In this document: piece by piece, positions 54,263 through 62,361 of the stretch
How positions within the stretch are numbered: the first letter of the stretch is position 1
How the letters are laid out: every line of letters begins with the position of its first letter
Assembly (NCBI RefSeq): GCF_023277925.1
Contig: NZ_CP063832.1
Location: forward strand, 2,558,001 to 2,622,000
DNA length: 64,000 nucleotides
Direction of reading: 5' to 3'
Origin: Pseudomonas entomophila
GTDB lineage: Bacteria; Pseudomonadota; Gammaproteobacteria; Pseudomonadales; Pseudomonadaceae
Notes under the pieces: model-generated
The model's database searches: none
What the model saw: only the letters and a program-made list of their open reading frames with translations
Told to the model about the DNA's origin: nothing
Position numbers and translations under genes: made by a program

Positions 54263-57019
54263 TCAATCCAGCTGCGCCAACCATTGCGGCCCTGCGGCCC
54301 GATCGCTATCGCTCACCGGCTGATCCAGGCGCACGAGGCTCTGGAACGCCGCTGGCCAGCGCTCGGCCACTGCCGGCGCCAGGCCAGCCGCTTCAACCGG
54401 CTGGCCGCTGGCAAGCAGCTGCGCGCGCGGGGTCCACACCACCATCAAGCCGAGTTGGCTGACGGCCAGGCACAGGTCGATGCCCGATGCCTGCACGCCA
54501 CCACAGTGCTCGAGCGCTTCGCGGCTGAGCATCAGGCACTCATCGGAAACCGCCGGGCAACTGCGCACCGACAACGGCCATTGCGCCTTGGCGACCTGCT
54601 CGAACGAAAGTCGCTGCCACGGGGCATGCACCTGCGCACCGGCGAGCAGTTCATAACCGGCATGCACCAGCGTGCCGTCAGCCGCCCAGAGGCTGGCACC
54701 GACTACACCGACTTCCGGGCGCTGCGCTTCATTGAGCAGCGACTCGATCCATGCCGGGGTGATCACCTGGCAACGCTCTGACAGCAGCACCAGGTAGTCG
54801 CCCCGGGCCTGGGTGGCCGCCAGGTCGAGCAGCTGTGCCCGGGAGGCACCCGCCTCGCCCGCCACCAGCCGCAGCCGGCTGCCGAAGGCCTGCGCCACCT
54901 CGGCCAGCGCCTCGGCCTGCTGCCCTGGAAGCGCCAGCAGCACCTCGTAGCGCGGGTAGCGTGTGCGCTGGAAGATGCCGGCCAGGCAGGCCTGAAGCCG
55001 CGCCTGGTCGCCCTCGCCCACCAGCAGAATGCTGACCAGTGGTGTGGCGCTGTGGCGGAAGTCGATGGTCAGCCCGGCAGCCCCTTGCTCACTGATCTGG
55101 GCGCGGTAACCCAGCTGGGTGAGGTGGCGGTTGAGCACCTTGCGCGCTTCCTCGATGAGCGCCGGCGCAGGCTGCTGGCTGATCACCAGGTATTCATCCA
55201 TGTGCGCCAGGCTACCCGCCCCGTGCTTCTCGACCAGGCGCAGCAACAGGTCGTACTCCAGCGCATGGCGGTTGGACTCGCTGTATCCCTCCAGGTCGAG
55301 CACCGCCTGACGACGCACCAGCCAATGCCGGGACATCAGCCCAGGCTGGCTGCGCAGCAGGTCCAGGTCGCTGCCCGGACGGCGTGCGACCAGCAGACGC
55401 CCCTCCTCGTCGCGCTGGACTTCGTCGGCGGCGATGGCCTGGCAAGCAGGCGCCTGGCCCAGCTCGACCAACAGGCGCAGCAGGCCACCGGCCAGCAGCA
55501 CGTCGCCCGCCTCGAGCAGCATCAGCCACTCGCTCGGCAATTGCCGCACGACCTGGTTCAGGTGCGTTGCCCAATTGCTTTCGGTGACCTGGATGAAATG
55601 CAGGGTATCGCGCGGCGTGGTGATCGCCGGTGGCTTGCCCGCCTTGAGCACGACCAGTTTGAAATTGCGCACGCCACTGGCCAGCAGGCTGTCGAACGTT
55701 GTCTGCAGGGCCAGGTCATCGTGTTCCAGGTCAAGCACGACGAAGGCGATCTGCGGCGCCGGGTGGCTGGCCAAATGTTCCAGCACCCGCTGGCGCGCGG
55801 CTTCGTCCGGCGTGGCCGCGTCGATGGTGGCAAGTACGCAACCCGACGGCGTCCCGCCCAGTTGATCGCGCGTATCGATGCCGGGCACCTCGCCCAGGCG
55901 TGCCATCCAGCCGCTCAGCTCGCGGGCGTGATTGACATTGTCGTCGGCAGTCAATGTCGACGCCAGGCGCCGGCACACTTCGAGATTGAACAGCCCCAGG
56001 CGCATTGCCTGCCAGTAGCGCAGCTGCAGCGTCTCGGCGGTGTCATTGGGGTGCACGATCAACAGGTCGCGTTGGCGAACCCAGGCGCCCTCCAGTGCAT
56101 GCTGGTGGCGCGCGCCGGTCGGCCAGGCGTGGCAGAGGAATTCCAGCGCATTCAGGCGCTCGAACAGCGGGCCATTGTAGTAAGGCATCTGTACGCACTG
56201 GCGTGGCTCGAACTCGCGTTCCGGAGCGTCGCTGATGCTTTTCCACGGCGAGGTGAACAACAACGGCAGCGGCCCTTGGCTCCAGGTGTCGCGCACGAAG
56301 CGATTGAGCGCGGTGAAGCCATCGTCACTGGCAAAGGCCCCCTGCTGCCCGCCATCCCACTGACGCAGAATCCGCACCACCTGAACCAGGTGCTCTTCGC
56401 GCTCGGCCTGGGTCAGGGTGTCGGGCACCGCCTCGCAGACCACGTCGGTCTGGTCGAGGTGGGCGACCTCGCCCTGCAGCAGGATCGCGCAGGCCAAGGC
56501 CACACGCCATCCCGCCGGGTCCAGCCCTTGCGGCAAACCAGCCAGCGCCGCCTGCAGGGTCGAGACCCGCAGCACCGCGCGCCAGGCCTGCTGCTCGGCG
56601 CTGGCGTAGTGGCGCAGACGCTCCAGCGCACCCTGCCCGGCCTGCGCGGCGAACGGCGTACCGACCTGGTGATAGCTCAGCTCACTGTTGCCGACCATAT
56701 AGGCCAGCGCATGCCCCTGCGCGGCCACGACCTGCGGCTGGGCCTGCAAGCAGCGGGCGGCATTGTCCAGCGCTGCAGCCAGGACAAAGTCGGCATCCAG
56801 GGCCAGGCACACGAACGGCGTGCCGACCTGCGCCACGGCCGATGCCAGGCGCTCGCCCAGCTGCGCGACCGATTCGCCGCCCTCTACCGGCTCCAGGCCA
56901 AGGCAAGGCACACCGGCCTGGCGATAGTAGTGGAGCGCGCGGGCGCGGTGATCTGCCTGGTCATGCCCCAGCATGACAACGGTCACTTCATTGCGCGACC
57001 CGATTGCAGTTTCGATCAT
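54263..57019 (-). CDS. Large glycosyltransferase, partly degenerate, flagellin glycosylation
   Basis: A 918-residue cytoplasmic protein. The N-terminus (about 10-310; EVTVVMLGHDQADHRARALHYYRQAGV) resembles TIGR00180-type glycosyltransferases. Two GT2-like modules follow (about 420-640 and 675-890), recognisable by alignment with the neighbouring large transferases (YPRYEVLLALPGQ; QRPEVGVVGASLWAADGTLVHAGYEL; GIDLCLAVSQLGLMVVWTPRAQLL). The aspartates of the usual donor motif are largely replaced (LLSERC; EAGD), and the C-terminal GT4 domain of its neighbours is absent. It may be structural or have altered specificity. Confidence 0.75.
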   Translation of the reverse strand: MIETAIGSRNEVTVVMLGHDQADHRARALHYYRQAGVPCLGLEPVEGGESVAQLGERLASAVAQVGTPFVCLALDADFVLAAALDNAARCLQAQPQVVAAQGHALAYMVGNSELSYHQVGTPFAAQAGQGALERLRHYASAEQQAWRAVLRVSTLQAALAGLPQGLDPAGWRVALACAILLQGEVAHLDQTDVVCEAVPDTLTQAEREEHLVQVVRILRQWDGGQQGAFASDDGFTALNRFVRDTWSQGPLPLLFTSPWKSISDAPEREFEPRQCVQMPYYNGPLFERLNALEFLCHAWPTGARHQHALEGAWVRQRDLLIVHPNDTAETLQLRYWQAMRLGLFNLEVCRRLASTLTADDNVNHARELSGWMARLGEVPGIDTRDQLGGTPSGCVLATIDAATPDEAARQRVLEHLASHPAPQIAFVVLDLEHDDLALQTTFDSLLASGVRNFKLVVLKAGKPPAITTPRDTLHFIQVTESNWATHLNQVVRQLPSEWLMLLEAGDVLLAGGLLRLLVELGQAPACQAIAADEVQRDEEGRLLVARRPGSDLDLLRSQPGLMSRHWLVRRQAVLDLEGYSESNRHALEYDLLLRLVEKHGAGSLAHMDEYLVISQQPAPALIEEARKVLNRHLTQLGYRAQISEQGAAGLTIDFRHSATPLVSILLVGEGDQARLQACLAGIFQRTRYPRYEVLLALPGQQAEALAEVAQAFGSRLRLVAGEAGASRAQLLDLAATQARGDYLVLLSERCQVITPAWIESLLNEAQRPEVGVVGASLWAADGTLVHAGYELLAGAQVHAPWQRLSFEQVAKAQWPLSVRSCPAVSDECLMLSREALEHCGGVQASGIDLCLAVSQLGLMVVWTPRAQLLASGQPVEAAGLAPAVAERWPAAFQSLVRLDQPVSDSDRAAGPQWLAQLD

Positions 57020-57044
57020 AAGGCACCTGTTCAGATTGTCGGTT

Positions 57045-60000
57045 TCAGTCAGCCAGCCAGGCGTTGGCCCAGTGCTGCAGATGGTGTTCGTTCAGTACGT
57101 AATCGCGCAGCACGGCTTCGCGCAGCGCATCCCCCTGGCGGTAACTGGCCAGTGGGTCGCTCAGGTGCATGCGGATCGCCTCCAGCCATTGTTCGGTGGT
57201 GTTCTCGCGCACCCGGGTGCACGGCAGGTAGCCGGCATAGGCCTTGGTGTCGGTGCAGATTACTGGGAAACCGCACGCCCCATACTCGAGCAGGCGCAGG
57301 TTGCTCTTGCAGTCGTTGAACAGGTTCTGCTCCAGCGGCGCCAGTGCCAGGTCGAGGTTGAGGCTGGCCAACTTGCGCGGGTAATCGGTGAACGAGATAC
57401 CCGCATGGAACTCCTTGACGTAGGGCCGCAGGATCTCCGGGCACATGCCGAAGAACACCCAGTCGACCTCTGCGGCCAGGGTCTTGATCACCTCCAGCAG
57501 CAGTTCCAGGTCACCGCGGTGACTGGTGCCGCCCGCCCAGCCGACCCGTGGCCGCGCGCTGCTCTGGCGCTGGCTGACCAGCCCCGCCCACAAGGGCGCG
57601 GCGAGCATGTTGGGCACCACGCGGATGTCCTGGTGCATGCTCGACAGGGCGTCGGCCAACGGCTCGGTGGAGACCACTACCCGGTCGCACAGGGAAATGG
57701 CACGACCAACCAGCTCACGCATGTTGCTCGGCATGTTGCGCGCGTGGTCGTTCTTCTTCGGCGGCTCGATGATGTAGTCATCCAGCTCGTAGATGCGCCG
57801 CGCATTGGAGAAGCGCTTGTACTGCTCGATATCCTTGACGTTCGCCGGGGTGTAGCGGCACTGCAGGATCATCACGTCGGGCTTTTCCCGCTCGAGCTCG
57901 ACCAACCCTGGAGCGCTGAAGTCGATTCGCCCCTGGATCCAGCCCGCCTGCTCCAGGTCGGTGAACGGCTGGACCACCCGGTATTGCCCGGTGGCGTTGG
58001 TGCTGCTGGGCAGCGCCAGTACCGACGGCATGGCCCGTGCGATGAACGGGTCCCAGCCACCGCGCAGGCCTGGCTCGAAATTGAAGTTCGGCAGTTTCAA
58101 GCTGAGGTGGCGGTTGTAGGCCGGGTCGAGCGCGATCCACGCCATCCAGCGCTCGTGCAGCAGGTCGCGGTCGGCTTGCAGGTCCGGTTTCGTGGCCTGC
58201 TCGACCGGGGGCACCGGCAAGCGGGCCACACGCGAGAACGGCGTCCACACCGAGAGGTAGCCCGCCGTGCGCGCGCGCAGGCAAAGGTCGGCATCGAACA
58301 GCGAGCCTTGCAGGTTGGCCACGTCCAGCCCACCCAGCTCGGCGAACAGCTCACGCCGCACCAACAGGCAGTCGAGGCTCAGCGCGCTCCAGTTCTGCAC
58401 CAGGCGCAGGCGGTTCATGTAGCCGTCCGCGCTCGTTGCACAACCAAGGAACGGGCTGCCTGCCGCGCCTTGCATCCCCAGCACCAGGCCGGCGGAAACG
58501 ATCGTGCCTTTGTCGTCGAACAGTTTGGGGCCGACCATGCCGACTTCCGGGCGCTGCCCCAGGTGCATCAGCTCGACCAGCCACTGGTCATCGAACAGCA
58601 CGCAGCCGGCATCCAGCAGCAGCAGGTAATCGCCGCGTGCCTGCAGGCTGGCTTCGTTGAGGCTCTGGGCCAACCCACTGGCACGCACCTCGACCACGCG
58701 CAACTGGTCGCTGCCCAACCCTTGCAACCCGGCCAGCCAACCACGCACCTCGGCCGAGGTGTCGGCACTGGCGATCAGCAGCACCTCGAAGTCGCGGTAC
58801 GCCGTGCTCGTGAGCAGCGACTCGACGCAGCGCGTCAGTACCGCCAGGTCGGCGCCGGCATGGATGAGGATCGAGACGCCGGCGGCCTGCGCATGGTGAT
58901 AAGTGACCCGGGTCATCATGCTGCCTTCGATGCCGGACACCTGGGCCTCCACGCCCAGGCGCCGCAGGTGAGCCTCCAGCACGCGAGGCGCCTGAGCATG
59001 CCCGCTCGGCTCGGCGAGCCAGTCGGCGTAGCGGTACTGGCACTGCACGAGCACTTCGGCGATATGGTCCACCACCTGCAGACCATGGGCCTCGACCAGT
59101 CGCCACAGCAGGTCGTGGGGCGCCAGGCCGTCGAAGCCCACGTCGAAACCACCCAGCTCGCGCAGCGCCGCGCACTCGAACGCCAGCAGGCGACCGACGT
59201 AGGGCAGGCTGCGCATCAGGTCGAGGTTGAAGTCCGGCTTGAAGATCGGCGCCGACGGCGCGAGGTTGTCGTTACTGCCTTCATCGAGGTAAAGGCACAG
59301 GCCCTCGCCGCGCAGCGCCATGCGTTCGGCCATGATCACCAGGGCATGAGTGTGCAGGCGATCCCCCGCCTGCAACAGGAACAGCCAATCCGCCTGGCCG
59401 CCTGCGGCAAGCCATTGGTTGAGCAGGTCGAAACCGGCGCCGCGACGCGTCAGGTAGCGCACATTGTCCCGCACCACCGGTTCAAAGCCATCGGGGGCGA
59501 GCACCAGGATGCAACGGGCCGGGAAGGATTGCTGGGCCAGGCTGTCCAGCGTCACGCGCAAGGCTTTTTCATCGCCGTCCCGGCAGAACACCACCGCCGC
59601 GATGCGCGGCTGGCTGGGCCATTGCTCAATGCGCTTGGGCAGCAGGCGCTCCTGCCCGGCGGACAGGCGACGGTACTCCAGCCACTCGGCATACAGCTCA
59701 TCGAAACTCAGGCTGAGCGTACCGACCTGCTGGTTGAAGTTGGCCATCTGCGCAGTGAACAGACGACGAAGATCGAGCTCGTCCCATTTCTGCCCAGGGT
59801 CGGCAACGTAGTCGGCCAACGGCAGGTAGCGCACCCAGCCTTCGGCCGGCGCGGCCTCGCCGGTACGCCCCTGGAGCATCTGCAGCAGCCAGTCGGTCTC
59901 GGCATCGAATACCTTGACCATGCCGCTCTGGTGGCTCAAGCGCCCTGGGTGCACGCGCTCCAGGCTCAAGACCTGATCCAGGCTGCACAAGTGCCCGCGG

Positions 60001-60620
60001 CGCAGCAGGCAGGCGTAGAGCGCCAGGTCCAGGCGTGCGGCAAACCCCTGCCCCTCCTGTACCAGGGTCGGCAAGTATGCCTCGACCTGCGCGCGACGCA
60101 GCAGTGCGTGACTGAGCCCACCGAACAGATTGACGCCGTTGTCGGAGATACCTTCCAGCAAGTCGTTGCCGTTGAGCACCGCACTGCACATGGAGATGAC
60201 GAAGTTGAGCGAACGCGATGGCAACAGGACGTCATCGGCGGCGCACAGCAGGCGCTGGCAGATGACCATGCTGACCTGCGGCAAGTCGCTCAGCATCCCG
60301 GCCTGTTGGCTGATGCACGCCCCGAACAGCGTATCGTCGTCACAGAGGAACTTGATGAACTCGCCGCACGACTGCTCCAGGCACGCCAGCAGGTTGCGGG
60401 CAAACCCTTGCCGCACCGGGTTGCGCACGTAACGCACAGGCACCGTGGTGGTGGCACGCAGTTCGTCGCAGATCGTCTCGATCTGCGCATCCGGGCTGTC
60501 GTCGCAGACGACGACCTCCAGGTTCGCGTAGTCCTGTGCAATCGCGCTGGCCAGCGTGCTGCGGAAGAATTCGGGGTTGTACGCGGGGATGGCGATACTG
60601 ACGAGGGGTTGGGCGCTCAC
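57045..60620 (-). CDS. Large multi-domain glycosyltransferase with intact GT2 domain, flagellin glycosylation
   Basis: A 1191-residue protein, first gene of the glycosyltransferase set after flgL. An N-terminal GT2 domain (1-240) has an intact nucleotide-binding CDDS and FLCDDDTLFGA metal motif. Two further GT2-like modules (about 345-560 and 575-800; GDYLLLLDAGC, LFDADLCLRARTAGYLSVWTP) and a GT4-type C-terminal domain (about 830-1191; RIYELDDYIIEPPKKN, ARPRVGWAGGTSHRGDLELLL, LLEYGACGFPVICTD) follow. The last part is a paralogue of the C-terminus of the protein at 50588-54124. Probably adds the first or several sugars to flagellin. Confidence 0.85.
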   Translation of the reverse strand: MSAQPLVSIAIPAYNPEFFRSTLASAIAQDYANLEVVVCDDSPDAQIETICDELRATTTVPVRYVRNPVRQGFARNLLACLEQSCGEFIKFLCDDDTLFGACISQQAGMLSDLPQVSMVICQRLLCAADDVLLPSRSLNFVISMCSAVLNGNDLLEGISDNGVNLFGGLSHALLRRAQVEAYLPTLVQEGQGFAARLDLALYACLLRRGHLCSLDQVLSLERVHPGRLSHQSGMVKVFDAETDWLLQMLQGRTGEAAPAEGWVRYLPLADYVADPGQKWDELDLRRLFTAQMANFNQQVGTLSLSFDELYAEWLEYRRLSAGQERLLPKRIEQWPSQPRIAAVVFCRDGDEKALRVTLDSLAQQSFPARCILVLAPDGFEPVVRDNVRYLTRRGAGFDLLNQWLAAGGQADWLFLLQAGDRLHTHALVIMAERMALRGEGLCLYLDEGSNDNLAPSAPIFKPDFNLDLMRSLPYVGRLLAFECAALRELGGFDVGFDGLAPHDLLWRLVEAHGLQVVDHIAEVLVQCQYRYADWLAEPSGHAQAPRVLEAHLRRLGVEAQVSGIEGSMMTRVTYHHAQAAGVSILIHAGADLAVLTRCVESLLTSTAYRDFEVLLIASADTSAEVRGWLAGLQGLGSDQLRVVEVRASGLAQSLNEASLQARGDYLLLLDAGCVLFDDQWLVELMHLGQRPEVGMVGPKLFDDKGTIVSAGLVLGMQGAAGSPFLGCATSADGYMNRLRLVQNWSALSLDCLLVRRELFAELGGLDVANLQGSLFDADLCLRARTAGYLSVWTPFSRVARLPVPPVEQATKPDLQADRDLLHERWMAWIALDPAYNRHLSLKLPNFNFEPGLRGGWDPFIARAMPSVLALPSSTNATGQYRVVQPFTDLEQAGWIQGRIDFSAPGLVELEREKPDVMILQCRYTPANVKDIEQYKRFSNARRIYELDDYIIEPPKKNDHARNMPSNMRELVGRAISLCDRVVVSTEPLADALSSMHQDIRVVPNMLAAPLWAGLVSQRQSSARPRVGWAGGTSHRGDLELLLEVIKTLAAEVDWVFFGMCPEILRPYVKEFHAGISFTDYPRKLASLNLDLALAPLEQNLFNDCKSNLRLLEYGACGFPVICTDTKAYAGYLPCTRVRENTTEQWLEAIRMHLSDPLASYRQGDALREAVLRDYVLNEHHLQHWANAWLAD

Positions 60621-60707
60621 GGGTACTCACTCAAAGCTATTGATCGATGCCGCCTGGCTCGCCCCTGCCCCGGTCCGGCATCCTGCCATGGCCGGCGCCA
60701 TGGCCGA

Positions 60708-60740
60708 GCCGCCTCGCCTACCAGCAGGGAGCGAGGCGGC
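60708..60740 (-). other. Hairpin downstream of flgL
   Basis: A perfect 10-bp stem (GCCGCCTCGC/GCGAGGCGGC) with a 13-nt loop lies about 40 nt after the flgL stop, in the 159-bp spacer before the glycosyltransferase gene. There is no T-tract, so it is at best a partial terminator. Confidence 0.45.
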
Positions 60741-60779
60741 CCTTGCGGGTGATCACCCCGCTCGGCACGGCATCGTGAA

Positions 60780-62348
60780 TCAGATGTAGTTGACCAGCGA
60801 CAGGCCGGCGATCTTGGCGTAGGACTGCATGGAGGCCTGGAGCATGTTGGTCTGCATCTGCAGGCGCAACATCACGGTCGCCGGGTCGACTTCGCGGATC
60901 GAGCTCTGGGTCTTGGTGTTCTCGGTGCCCAGCGCCTCGTTGGTTTCGGCCTGGATGTCCAGGGCCTGGCCACGACCACCGATGGCGCTGATCGACGAGG
61001 TCACCTGGTTGGTCGCGCTGGCGACGTTGCCGATTGCCGAGTCCAGGGAGGCCAGGAAGTTCTGGCGGGCTGCCGGGTCCTTGTCCATCGGCACCGACAG
61101 CGCGGTGCGCAGCTGGCTGATGGTCTGCAGGATGTTCTGGGTCTGGTGGGTATCCACCTGGACGCCGAACGAGTCACCCGCGGCCGGCGCACCCGACAGC
61201 TGGAAGCTCACCCCGGATGCCGTGGCCGTCGTGCCGGACAGCGTGCCGGTGGAGATCGGCCGGCTGTTGGCCGACATCGGCGCCGAGTACAGCTCGAAGT
61301 CGGTCGGGCTGGTGAACTTGAGCACCGCGCCACCGCCCGGGAACGAGGCGTTGTACTGGGCCTGGTTGGTGATGCTGGCACCGTTGACCTGGGTCGACGA
61401 GCTGTTGCCCGGGCTGCGGCTGCCGGTAATGGTGTCAGGCTTGGAGCCCAGCGAGAACGAGTGGCCGGCGATGGCAGCGTCCGGGTTGGCTTCGTCGCCC
61501 GGCTTGAAATCGATCTTCAGGCGCAGGTCGACGCCACGGAAGGAAATCGAGGTGTTCACGCCTTTCGGGTCGAAGTTGCCGCCCTGGCTGGCTTCCAGCG
61601 TGACGTCGTTGCCGCCGGCATCGAGGATCTTGTACTGGGTGCTGCTGGTGAACTGGACACTGTACGGCTCGCCACTGCGGAAGCGGTCATTGTAGGCGAC
61701 GCTGCCGGACACCTGGCCATTGGACAGGCTGACACGGCCATCGTCCACGGCAGGCGAAGTGAGCTTGGTCTGGCTGCGGCTGGTGTTCAACGCCTGCTCG
61801 AACGCGTCGTAGCCGGTCTCGTTGGCCGCCAGGCTGAGCATGTCGCCCACCTGCAGCTTCAGCTGGCTCTGGTCGCCCTGGTAGCTGTAAGTGCCATCGC
61901 TGTTGCGCACATACGGCTGGGTGTCGCCCTTGGAGCCGGAGAACAGGTACTTGCCGTTCTCGTCCTTGCTGTTCATCAGCGAGAACAGTTGCTCTTCCAG
62001 CGCCGCCAGCTCGGAGGCGTTGGCCTTGCGGTCGGCGTCGGTGAAGCCGGCGTTGCCGGAGGTGACCGCCAGCTCGTTGACCCGCTGCATCACGGCGCCG
62101 ATCGCGTTGAGCGTGCTTTCGCTGGTGCCCAGGGCGTTGCGCACGTTGGTGATGTTGCCCTTGTACTGGTCGAGCATGTTCTGCTGTTGCTCGAGCTGCA
62201 GCAGGCGCGCGGCCCCCACCGGATCGTCGGCGGCAGTACGCACGCGGATGCCGTCGCTGGATTGCTCCTGGCTCTTGACCGTGTTGGCGAGGCCGCGCTG
62301 GTAGTTGGCGCTGCTGCTGTTGTAGAACTGCGAAGTGGGGATGCGCAC
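60780..62348 (-). CDS. flgL: FlgL, hook-filament junction protein 2 (HAP3)
   Basis: A 522-residue protein with flagellin-like D0/D1 ends: MRIPTSQFYNSSSANYQRGLAN at the start, SSDGIRVRTAADDPVGAARLLQLEQQQ near 30-55, and a C-terminal helix ending MLQASMQSYAKIAGLSLVNYI. The middle is enlarged compared with the roughly 300 residues of enteric FlgL, as is usual in P. putida-group strains. It follows flgK by 13 bp. Confidence 0.95.
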   Translation of the reverse strand: MRIPTSQFYNSSSANYQRGLANTVKSQEQSSDGIRVRTAADDPVGAARLLQLEQQQNMLDQYKGNITNVRNALGTSESTLNAIGAVMQRVNELAVTSGNAGFTDADRKANASELAALEEQLFSLMNSKDENGKYLFSGSKGDTQPYVRNSDGTYSYQGDQSQLKLQVGDMLSLAANETGYDAFEQALNTSRSQTKLTSPAVDDGRVSLSNGQVSGSVAYNDRFRSGEPYSVQFTSSTQYKILDAGGNDVTLEASQGGNFDPKGVNTSISFRGVDLRLKIDFKPGDEANPDAAIAGHSFSLGSKPDTITGSRSPGNSSSTQVNGASITNQAQYNASFPGGGAVLKFTSPTDFELYSAPMSANSRPISTGTLSGTTATASGVSFQLSGAPAAGDSFGVQVDTHQTQNILQTISQLRTALSVPMDKDPAARQNFLASLDSAIGNVASATNQVTSSISAIGGRGQALDIQAETNEALGTENTKTQSSIREVDPATVMLRLQMQTNMLQASMQSYAKIAGLSLVNYI

Positions 62349-62361
62349 GATCTACGGCTCC

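Noticed and set aside
54263..57019. Pseudogene call for the middle glycosyltransferase
   Set aside because: Although its motifs are degenerate, the frame is unbroken over 918 codons, with normal start and terminator, so decay is not shown.
56973..60752. Open plus-strand frame of about 1250 codons opposite the glycosyltransferase gene
   Set aside because: Same cause: codon-position G+C bias of the minus-strand gene leaves an open mirror frame. The translation shows no recognisable domain.
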